From: Sphingobacterium pedocola
GTDB taxonomy: Bacteria > Bacteroidota > Bacteroidia > Sphingobacteriales > Sphingobacteriaceae
Reading direction: 5' to 3'
Length of the DNA stretch: 39,601 nucleotides
Assembly (NCBI RefSeq): GCF_015209965.1
Contig: NZ_MU158689.1
Span: 1,813,931-1,853,531, forward strand
The notes under the pieces were generated by a model, which had not been told where the DNA came from, did not search any database, and worked only from the letters and a program-made list of their open reading frames with translations. The stretch's first letter is position 1; every line of letters begins with the position of its first letter. Of this stretch, positions 1 to 5,712 are shown in pieces. A program made the position numbers and the translations under genes.

Positions 1-161
1 AAAATATCCATCACAAAAAAATATTGAACTACTTCGACAACAAGAGTACAAATGCTTCAGCCGAGTCTTTCAATGCAAAAATAAAAGCTTTCAGAAGTCA
101 GTTTAGAGGTGTAGGGGATATCAATTTCTTCCTATTCAGATTGACCAAATTATTTGCTTAG
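1..161 (+). mobile_element. 3' end of an ISL3-type (DDE_Tnp_ISL3) transposase gene, cut by the window edge
   Basis: An open frame enters from the left edge (codons from base 3) and stops with TAG at 159-161. The last ~50 residues include NYFDN, STNASAESFNAKIKAFR and a terminal FFLFRLTKLFA. This is the conserved C-terminus of Bacteroidota ISL3-family transposases, which move insertion sequences by DDE chemistry. Only the C-terminal end is visible, so it is unknown whether the gene is intact to the left. The IS right end should lie just downstream, but no inverted-repeat terminus could be fixed by eye. Its position beside a copper-resistance set suggests the island was acquired or rearranged by insertion sequences. 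Confidence 0.8.
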
Positions 162-383
162 TCCACAGGTTTTGAAACTGATCCAATCTAGGGTATCTAT
201 TAAAATCGAGCTGTTGAGTTCCCCCGCTTCCTGGCCCCGTTCGGCTTGTTCCCGAACCTGCCATTCATAAAATAGCAAAAATACCTTTCACTCTCTCCTC
301 CCCGTTATTTGCATGACAAGCTAATGATTTAGCGTCCAAAAGTAGGATTGGGCGTATAGTTCCAAATGCAGCAGGAATAATTG
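162..383. other. Non-coding stretch between IS tail and copper island
   Basis: About 220 bases with no credible gene. It probably holds the right end of the insertion sequence. A small inverted repeat (GTTCGG...CCGAAC) lies near 240-257 in a locally G+C-richer patch. Nothing else was recognised. Confidence 0.4.
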
Positions 384-391
384 TATTTTTG
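384..391 (+). promoter_or_regulatory. Bacteroidota -7 promoter element for the AraC/HMA regulator
   Basis: TATTTTTG fits the Bacteroidota consensus TAnnTTTG exactly and lies 23 bases upstream of the ATG at 415, giving a short leader. No convincing -33 TTTG was found at the usual spacing. Confidence 0.45.
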
Positions 392-414
392 TTGAACGAC
401 TAAAATTACGAAAT

Positions 415-978
415 ATGAATACTCTCTTTATAAAAAATATGGTCTGCAACCGTTGTATTATGGTTGTGCAGAATGAACTGGATAAACTGGGTTTAAAAGT
501 TAAGAACATAAAGCTTGGCGAGGTAATCCTCGAAAAAGAAATTACTTCCAATAAAAAAAATCAATTAGGAGATGTTTTACTTACATTGGGCTTTCAGCTA
601 ATTGATGATAAAAAAAGTCGCATCATTGAAAAGATCAAAAACATAATTATCGACCTTGTGCATCACCAAAACAGCGATAGCAAAGCCAACCTTTCAGACG
701 TATTGAGTAGTAACTTGAATCACGACTACAATTACCTCTCCAATCTGTTTTCAGAAATAGAAGGTACTACTATTGAAAAATACTTTATTGCCCAAAAGAT
801 AGAAAAGGTAAAAGAACTATTAGTGTATGATGAATTATCTTTAAGCGAAATTGCGTTCCGTTTAAATTATTCAAGCGTGGCCTACTTAAGCAACCAATTC
901 AAAAAAGTAACAGGGCTTACCCCAAGCTATTTCAAGCAAATAAAAGAAGATAAAAGGAAACCTTTGGATAAAGTGTAA
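415..978 (+). CDS. AraC-family transcriptional regulator with N-terminal HMA-like CxxC segment
   Basis: A 187-residue protein. Residues 1-65 resemble a heavy-metal-associated fold with MVCNRC (Cys11, Cys14), the usual soft-metal site. Residues ~105-182 are an AraC double helix-turn-helix, including LSLSEIAFRLNYSSVAYLSNQFKK and the GLTPSYFK ending typical of the family. Such HMA-AraC fusions occur next to copper genes in Bacteroidota. The likely job is sensing Cu(I) or another thiophilic metal and activating the genes that follow (HMA chaperone, DUF3347, multicopper oxidase). That role is inferred from architecture and neighbourhood. The start is set by the first ATG, 23 bases after a good -7 element. 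Confidence 0.8.
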   Translation: MNTLFIKNMVCNRCIMVVQNELDKLGLKVKNIKLGEVILEKEITSNKKNQLGDVLLTLGFQLIDDKKSRIIEKIKNIIIDLVHHQNSDSKANLSDVLSSNLNHDYNYLSNLFSEIEGTTIEKYFIAQKIEKVKELLVYDELSLSEIAFRLNYSSVAYLSNQFKKVTGLTPSYFKQIKEDKRKPLDKV

Positions 979-1026
979 GTAGTTTAAGACCGAAGTTGGA
1001 AAAATAAGGTAGTTAGTTTTTTTGTT

Positions 1027-1034
1027 TAATTTTG
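1027..1034 (+). promoter_or_regulatory. -7 promoter element for the VOC gene
   Basis: TAATTTTG matches TAnnTTTG and lies 20 bases before the ATG at 1055. It argues that the VOC gene starts at 1055 rather than at the in-frame TTG at 1022. No matching -33 at consensus spacing. Confidence 0.4.
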
Positions 1035-1054
1035 TTTTACAAAAAAGAAAAGTA

Positions 1055-1405
1055 ATGGCAGAGAATAAGTTAAAACACGAACAAATACAATACCTTGAAT
1101 TTCTTTCAAACGATATTGCCAGAGCCAAGGATTTTTACACAAAATGTTTTGGTTGGAAATTTACAGATTATGGAACTGGATACACTGCTTTTGAAGGCGA
1201 CTATGTTGATGGTGGCTTTACTATTGGAAAACCCGTTAATGGGAGTATTTTGGTTGTCCTCTATTCAGATGATATTGAATTGAGCAAAAACAAAGTAATA
1301 AGCCATGGTGGTACTATCGTACAGGACATTTTCAGCTTTCCTGGTGGCAAACGCTTTCAGTTCACAGATTTAGACGGTTATGAACTTGCCGTTTGGTCCC
1401 TATAA
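1055..1405 (+). CDS. VOC-family (glyoxalase/bleomycin-resistance-like) protein
   Basis: A 116-residue single-domain protein with the beta-alpha-beta-beta-beta pattern of the vicinal oxygen chelate superfamily. An N-terminal strand (QIQYLEF) is followed by helix ARAKDFYTKCFGWKF, strands YTAFEG and GGFTIG, and the terminal FQFTDLDGYELAVWSL that closes the fold. Substrate is unknown; the superfamily includes glyoxalases, dioxygenases and drug-binding proteins. The ATG at 1055 is preferred because a -7 element at 1027-1034 lies inside the alternative TTG extension. It stands between the regulator and the copper genes, and a terminator follows directly, so it is probably its own transcription unit. 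Confidence 0.75.
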   Translation: MAENKLKHEQIQYLEFLSNDIARAKDFYTKCFGWKFTDYGTGYTAFEGDYVDGGFTIGKPVNGSILVVLYSDDIELSKNKVISHGGTIVQDIFSFPGGKRFQFTDLDGYELAVWSL

Positions 1406-1439
1406 AAGAGCTTCAACCATATTAAAAAAATAAACCCAC

Positions 1440-1467
1440 AGCCCCGAAAAAATTGGGGCTTTTTTTT
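1440..1467 (+). terminator. Intrinsic terminator after the VOC gene
   Basis: AGCCCC-gaaaaaatt-GGGGCT forms a 6-bp G+C stem followed by eight T residues, 35 bases after the stop codon. Confidence 0.85.
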
Positions 1468-1523
1468 CCACTGATTTGAAACACAAAACACATTCCGTAA
1501 AAGTTACAAATCAAAGCCAAAAT

Positions 1524-1552
1524 AGCATAACAATTGAGAACAACGTTATGCT
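1524..1552. promoter_or_regulatory. Perfect 8-bp inverted repeat upstream of the copper chaperone
   Basis: AGCATAAC, a 13-base spacer, then GTTATGCT. It lies about 40 bases upstream of the ATG at 1593 and after the previous terminator. Position and symmetry fit an operator or a leader hairpin for the copper genes. Binding by the AraC/HMA regulator is only a guess. Confidence 0.35.
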
Positions 1553-1592
1553 GAAATTTGTAGAAATAAAAAACAATATAAATTATAAAACA

Positions 1593-1814
1593 ATGGAAAA
1601 AAAAGAATTTCAATTCAAGACGAATATTAATTGTGGCGGTTGTGTAGCCAAAGTCACCCCGTTTCTGAATGATGCCGAAGGCGTTTGCCATTGGGAAGTG
1701 GACACCAACAACAAAGACAAGGTACTCACCATAAAATCAGACGGAATTACACAAGAACAGATAATTGAAACAGTACAAAAGGCAGGTTTTAAAATTGAAT
1801 TATTAAACCAATAA
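1593..1814 (+). CDS. Heavy-metal-associated (HMA) domain protein, CopZ-like copper chaperone
   Basis: A 73-residue single HMA domain. FQFKTNINCGGCVAKV carries the metal-binding CxxC (Cys14, Cys17), followed by the ferredoxin-like beta-alpha-beta-beta-alpha-beta pattern and a terminal VQKAGFKIELLN. Proteins of this kind bind Cu(I) through the two cysteines and pass it to ATPases or sensors. The ATG at 1593 is chosen because the domain begins immediately after it; upstream in-frame codons encode a non-conserved extension. It is followed after 11 bases by the DUF3347 remnant and then the multicopper oxidase, which suggests one copper operon. The copper assignment rests on context. Confidence 0.8.
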   Translation: MEKKEFQFKTNINCGGCVAKVTPFLNDAEGVCHWEVDTNNKDKVLTIKSDGITQEQIIETVQKAGFKIELLNQ

Positions 1815-1825
1815 AACGACATAAA

Positions 1826-2154
1826 ATGAAAAAAATATTTTTTGGATTGGCAGTAATGCTGTTTGGATTTTCAGTATTTGCCCAGAACACAGGTAGCCTC
1901 CTAAACAACTATATCACCGTAAAAAATGCATTGGTCAACAGCGACAGCAAGGCAGCTACACAAGCTGTCAACACACTGTCTCTATCGCAATTTGGAAGTT
2001 AGTAAAAAATTCCAACAAAGTAAATGGCGCAGTTTACTATCAGTATTGCCCCATGAAAAAAGCCTATTGGTTAAGCAAGGAAAAAGAAATCAAAAATCCT
2101 TATTACGGCTCATCTATGCTTACCTGTGGTAAAGTAGCTGAAACTAAAAAATAA
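1826..2154 (+). pseudogene. DUF3347 family protein, broken by an internal deletion with frameshift
   Basis: The first 58 codons from the ATG at 1826 encode a signal peptide (MKKIFFGLAVMLFGFSVFAQ) and the family's N-terminal helix ([17 protein letters not shown]), ending at TAG 2000-2002. From about 1990 a different frame encodes the family's C-terminus: [41 protein letters not shown], ending at TAA 2152-2154. DUF3347 proteins are periplasmic, often next to copper efflux genes, and usually 150-180 residues. The two parts total about 110, so the middle is missing and the reading frame changes near 1990. The His/Met/Cys-bearing C-terminal part is no longer translated in phase. Confidence 0.85.
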
Positions 2155-2212
2155 TTTAATAAGGCCCTGCTAAACGGCAATGCCTTTAACCATATTTTCA
2201 ATGTGATTTAAA

Positions 2213-4486
2213 ATGGGTGCACAAAATATTGTTCCAAGTAGACTGTTACTGGTTGTAGTTTTGCTTCTGATAACACAGTTTTCTGTTGCGCAAAAAGTAG
2301 TACGCTATGAATTATATGTCAGCGATACACTTGTGACCTATGCAGGTAAAGAGAAAAGAGCGATTGCCGTAAATGGACAGATTCCGATGCCCACACTTGA
2401 ATTTACTGAGGGAGATACTGCTGAAATAGTAGTGTACAACGAGTTAAAAGAAAGTACATCTTTGCATTGGCACGGCGTATTTCTACCAAATAAGGAAGAC
2501 GGCGTACCTCATCTTACCCAACAGCCAATTAAGCCCGGCACAATGTACACTTACCGTTTTCCTATCATTCAAAATGGCACACACTGGTATCATTCCCATT
2601 CAGGATTGCAGGAACAGATAGGAATGTATGGCAATTTTATAATGAAAAAACGTGATGACGATAAAACGTTTAGAAAAGGAATTGATGACTTGCCTACCGT
2701 ACCTGTTATTTTAAGCGAATGGACAAACCTCAATCCCGAGAACATTAATAGGATGTTGCATAATGCCAATGATTGGGCCGCTATCAAGAAAGGTGCTACG
2801 CAATCATACGTTGAAGCCATCAAGGAGGGACAATTCAAGACCAAAGTAAAGAATGAATGGAAACGGATGCTGGCGATGGACGTAAGCGATATATATTATG
2901 ATAGGATCCTCATAAATGGAAGCAATTCAACTCAACTAAAAACAGTTGACGGTAAAACTCTAAAGGCAGGAGATAAAGTGCGCCTTCGCATATCCAATGG
3001 TGGTGCGTCTTCCTATTTCTGGCTTCGGTACGCAGGAGGTAAAATCACAGTAGTGGCAAGTGATGGCAACGACGTCGAACCTGTTGAAGTAGACAGGCTT
3101 ATTATCGCTGTATCTGAAACCTATGATTTGGTGGTTACTATTCCGGAAGAAGGTTTTTCATACGAGTTTCTGGCAACAACAGAAGACAGAACACAATCTG
3201 CGAGCTACTTTATCGGTAACGGCATCAAGCAACCTATTTCTCCACTTCCACGCTTAAAATATTTCGAGGGAATGAAGATGATGAATGATATGATGAAAAT
3301 GAACGGCGATTTGGACGATATGGGAATGAAGATGAGCTTGAACCAAATGGATATGAACGTGGTAATGTACCCCGAAATTACCGGAGAGGAAGAAAAAAAA
3401 GCAGATCATAGTAAACACGACGGTATGAATATGAACGGTGCCCCAAACCGTTATAATGCAAATGCTTTGGGAGATATTATCACCTTAAATTATGCCATGC
3501 TTAAATCTCCGCATAACACAACACTTCCCACACATGCCCCTATAAAGGAAGTAAAATTTACCCTTACCGGAAATATGAACCGTTATGTATGGAGTATGGA
3601 CAATAAGATACTTTCTGAAACAGATAAAATTCCGGTCAAGAAAGGCGAAATATTACGCATTACCATGTACAACAATTCTATGATGCGCCATCCAATGCAC
3701 CTGCACGGATTTGATTTTAGGATTATAAATAACAAAGGCGAGAATGCACCTCTTAAAAACGTTATGGATATAATGCCAATGGAAACCAACACAATCGAGT
3801 TTTTCGCAGATGAGGAGGGCGATTGGTTCTTTCACTGTCATATTCTGTATCACATGATGGCAGGGATGAATAGGGTGTTCGCGGTAGGCGATTATCAAAA
3901 CCCCTACTTACCAGACAAGACGAAAGCCTATAAAATGTTACAGAGAGAAAGTAATATGCCTCATTTCATGGCTCAAAATGATTTTGCTACTAATGGAAAT
4001 GATGGTGAAGCAATGCTCCAAAATGCAAGATGGTCTTTAGGTACCGAATGGCGTTTAGGTTATAACGATATGCACGGTTATGAGGTGGAAACCCATCTGG
4101 GAAGATATATCGGAAAAATGCAGTGGTTTATGCCATTTATTGGTTTTGATTGGCGATATCGTAAAATGGGAATGGATGAGCACGAAGTCAATTTATTTGG
4201 GCAGAAAAATGAAAAAGATACGCGCCGTGCCTTTAGTTTGGGTGTTATGTACACCTTACCAATGTTAGTTAATTTTCAGGCAGAAGTATATCACGATGGT
4301 ATTGTGCGCCTGTCGTTAATGCGCGAAGACATACCAGTTTCAAAAAGAATAAGGGCAGGTTTTATGGTTAATACCGACATGGAATATATGGCTGATCTTC
4401 GCTATATCATCAGCAAAAATATAGGCTTGCGTACCCATTACGATAGCGATATGGGTTTTGGTGCGGGACTTGCACTGACTTATTAA
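2213..4486 (+). CDS. Periplasmic multicopper oxidase (CopA-like) with C-terminal CopB-like domain
   Basis: A 757-residue protein with a signal peptide (~1-26). It has cupredoxin domains and all four copper-ligand motifs: HWHG (85-88), HWYHSH (124-129), HPMHLHG (493-499) and HCHILYHM (541-548), so type 1, 2 and 3 copper sites appear intact. A Met-rich stretch (about residues 350-385, repeated MKM/MMKM) and HSKHDGMNMNG probably bind Cu(I). CopA-type oxidases oxidise Cu(I) to less toxic Cu(II). Residues ~595-757 contain TEWRLGYNDMHGYEVE, WFMPFIGFDWRYR and a string of alternating strands, resembling the outer-membrane CopB copper-binding protein. This is longer than stand-alone CopA-like oxidases (about 550-620). 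It belongs to the copper set with the HMA chaperone upstream. Confidence 0.9.
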   Translation: MGAQNIVPSRLLLVVVLLLITQFSVAQKVVRYELYVSDTLVTYAGKEKRAIAVNGQIPMPTLEFTEGDTAEIVVYNELKESTSLHWHGVFLPNKEDGVPHLTQQPIKPGTMYTYRFPIIQNGTHWYHSHSGLQEQIGMYGNFIMKKRDDDKTFRKGIDDLPTVPVILSEWTNLNPENINRMLHNANDWAAIKKGATQSYVEAIKEGQFKTKVKNEWKRMLAMDVSDIYYDRILINGSNSTQLKTVDGKTLKAGDKVRLRISNGGASSYFWLRYAGGKITVVASDGNDVEPVEVDRLIIAVSETYDLVVTIPEEGFSYEFLATTEDRTQSASYFIGNGIKQPISPLPRLKYFEGMKMMNDMMKMNGDLDDMGMKMSLNQMDMNVVMYPEITGEEEKKADHSKHDGMNMNGAPNRYNANALGDIITLNYAMLKSPHNTTLPTHAPIKEVKFTLTGNMNRYVWSMDNKILSETDKIPVKKGEILRITMYNNSMMRHPMHLHGFDFRIINNKGENAPLKNVMDIMPMETNTIEFFADEEGDWFFHCHILYHMMAGMNRVFAVGDYQNPYLPDKTKAYKMLQRESNMPHFMAQNDFATNGNDGEAMLQNARWSLGTEWRLGYNDMHGYEVETHLGRYIGKMQWFMPFIGFDWRYRKMGMDEHEVNLFGQKNEKDTRRAFSLGVMYTLPMLVNFQAEVYHDGIVRLSLMREDIPVSKRIRAGFMVNTDMEYMADLRYIISKNIGLRTHYDSDMGFGAGLALTY

Positions 4487-4554
4487 AACTTAAAATAAGC
4501 GTTGATGATTGTGAACCGATTATATTAAAAGCACACAGTTTTCTGCTTTTGCCT

Positions 4555-4577
4555 AGCACTTTTCGCGCGAAAGTGCT
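4555..4577. repeat. Near-perfect palindrome AGCACTTT...AAAGTGCT
   Basis: A 23-base hairpin whose centre TCGCGCGA is itself self-complementary, with one unpaired T. It has no T-run after it, so it is not a standard terminator. Confidence 0.6.
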
Positions 4578-4711
4578 TGCTTCGTCCCGAAACGTATAGA
4601 GAAACAAAGTGACCAATTAAGAATATATTGTACATGCTCTGCTGTACGAAGCAAACAACAATTCTTAAAACCATCACAATTCCGCAAGACGATCTATTTA
4701 TGCAAACACGT

Positions 4712-4745
4712 AAATTCGCAAAAGGGGTGCACCTTTTGCGAATTT
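4712..4745. repeat. Perfect 14-bp inverted repeat with 6-base loop
   Basis: Left arm AAATTCGCAAAAGG, loop GGTGCA, right arm CCTTTTGCGAATTT. There is no T-run and no flanking gene. It could be a mobile-element end, a protein-binding site or an RNA hairpin. Confidence 0.7.
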
Positions 4746-5079
4746 CCATTGGTAAAATGACAGCAGTATTTCGCGTTATGCGGTCCGTCAAAAGGGGACT
4801 GCCATCGCAATGTTCTAAGGAAAAGGCTCAGATGATTATCAAAGTCAAACACTTCCATAATGTAACCTCCGCCATCTAGCGCTTCCCAAAACAAACTAAT
4901 TACCGAACACTGGAAGAAAAACCCAACCAGAGAAAGGTTAATGTATCCTAGGCGTACTGCTTTTAAATTTTTGTCGGAGCTTTTTCCATTTCTATCGTAG
5001 CTAAACCCAATTCTATCGAAAAAATTGCGTTTTGTGAATGGTTTCAATCAACTTTGATATAACCAAAAAGACAAAAACA

Positions 5080-5223
5080 ATGAAAACAACAGAAATTAAT
5101 GCATTTGAAAATTTGGATTTTGAAGTGCAAACTATTTGTTCGGTAGATGCTCCGATGTATGATGAAGCTGATTATGGTAATCGAATGACTACAATCACTA
5201 TATCATCTTCGGTATTTATCTAA
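5080..5223 (+). CDS. Candidate RiPP precursor peptide (lanthipeptide-like, substrate of the adjacent LanB)
   Basis: A 47-residue peptide upstream of a receiver gene and a lanthipeptide dehydratase. Residues 9-14 (FENLDF) resemble the FNLD box that LanB enzymes bind in class I leaders such as nisin's. The middle is acidic (VDAPMYDEADYG). The last 12 residues, MTTITISSSVFI, contain three Thr and three Ser that a LanB could dehydrate to Dhb and Dha. The only cysteine (Cys20) is before the acidic stretch, so the presumed core has no thiol for lanthionine rings. The cleavage site is unknown; after GNR35 is one guess. An A-rich leader precedes the ATG. The precursor role is inferred from position, size and composition, not from a recognised family. 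Confidence 0.7.
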   Translation: MKTTEINAFENLDFEVQTICSVDAPMYDEADYGNRMTTITISSSVFI

Positions 5224-5233
5224 AAAAATCCTA

Positions 5234-5279
5234 TATTCAAAAGAGGATCTGGTTATCTTGCCGAGATTCTCTTTGAATA
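5234..5279 (+). promoter_or_regulatory. Stem-loop between precursor peptide gene and modification genes
   Basis: TATTCAAAAGAGGATCT (5234-5250) pairs with AGATTCTCTTTGAATA (5264-5279), with one bulged A and one G-T wobble, around a 13-base loop. It starts 11 bases after the peptide's stop and has no T-run. This fits a partial attenuator or RNA-stabilising hairpin that would give much more precursor mRNA than enzyme mRNA, as is common in RiPP operons. Confidence 0.6.
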
Positions 5280-5319
5280 GTTTAAACAGATGATATACAC
5301 ATCTTCGTTACAGCAAAAT

Positions 5320-5712
5320 ATGATTCAAACACTCAAATGCTTTCTTATTGAAGATGAACCGCTGGCTATTCGGCAGCTTGAATCCTTCATTGGAAACAGG
5401 GAGATTTTGGAGCTGATAGATATAGTCGATGATGTTGAAAATGTCGCAGATTTTCTCCCTAAACTTATTCATTCAGATATCTTATTTTTAGATATTCAGG
5501 TAAAAGGTGGAGATATCAAATCTTTAGCATCTTATATCGCGTCCTTACCGTATGTTATCGTTATTTCCGCGCTTTCTCCAGAAGACTATCCGGATTTTAT
5601 TAAAAATCGTCATCATTTCGTTCTTCAGAAGCCGATTACGCCGAGCAGGTTCAATGCCTGTATAACAACTATCCTAAAACAAACCGTTGAAACCAATAGT
5701 ACACTGTCGTGA
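5320..5712 (+). CDS. Stand-alone response-regulator receiver domain protein
   Basis: A 130-residue protein that is only a CheY-like receiver: LIEDEP (acidic pocket, Glu11/Asp12), LFLDIQ (phospho-acceptor Asp58), VIS (Ser83 at the Thr/Ser switch position) and LQKPI (Lys104). It resembles the N-terminal half of the LytTR regulator at 8814-9521 but has no DNA-binding domain. An earlier ATG at 5290 would add ten residues; 5320 is chosen because receivers of this class begin just before the first strand. Its TGA stop overlaps the ATG of the LanB gene (TGATG), implying translational coupling. It may act as a phosphate sink or as a partner protein for the dehydratase; neither is shown. Confidence 0.8.
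   Translation: MIQTLKCFLIEDEPLAIRQLESFIGNREILELIDIVDDVENVADFLPKLIHSDILFLDIQVKGGDIKSLASYIASLPYVIVISALSPEDYPDFIKNRHHFVLQKPITPSRFNACITTILKQTVETNSTLS

Larger units (their letters stand above)
4487..5079. other. 593-base gap between copper island and RiPP cluster
   Basis: No frame in this stretch gives a recognisable protein. It contains two strong palindromes (4555-4577 and 4712-4745) and may hold decayed mobile DNA marking the right edge of the copper island. The promoter of the peptide gene at 5080 must lie at its right end. TTTG at 5031-5034 and CAACTTTG at 5049-5056 are only a weak match, with a 14-base spacer that is shorter than usual. Confidence 0.5.

Noticed and set aside
1926..2132. 68-codon open frame overlapping the DUF3347 remnant
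   Set aside because: It reads neither of the two frames that match the DUF3347 family; an artefact of the broken gene.
4694..5047. 117-codon open frame on the minus strand in the gap before the peptide gene
   Set aside because: No recognisable motif, composition unlike nearby proteins, spans the perfect palindrome, and no promoter-like sequence. Most likely a chance frame.
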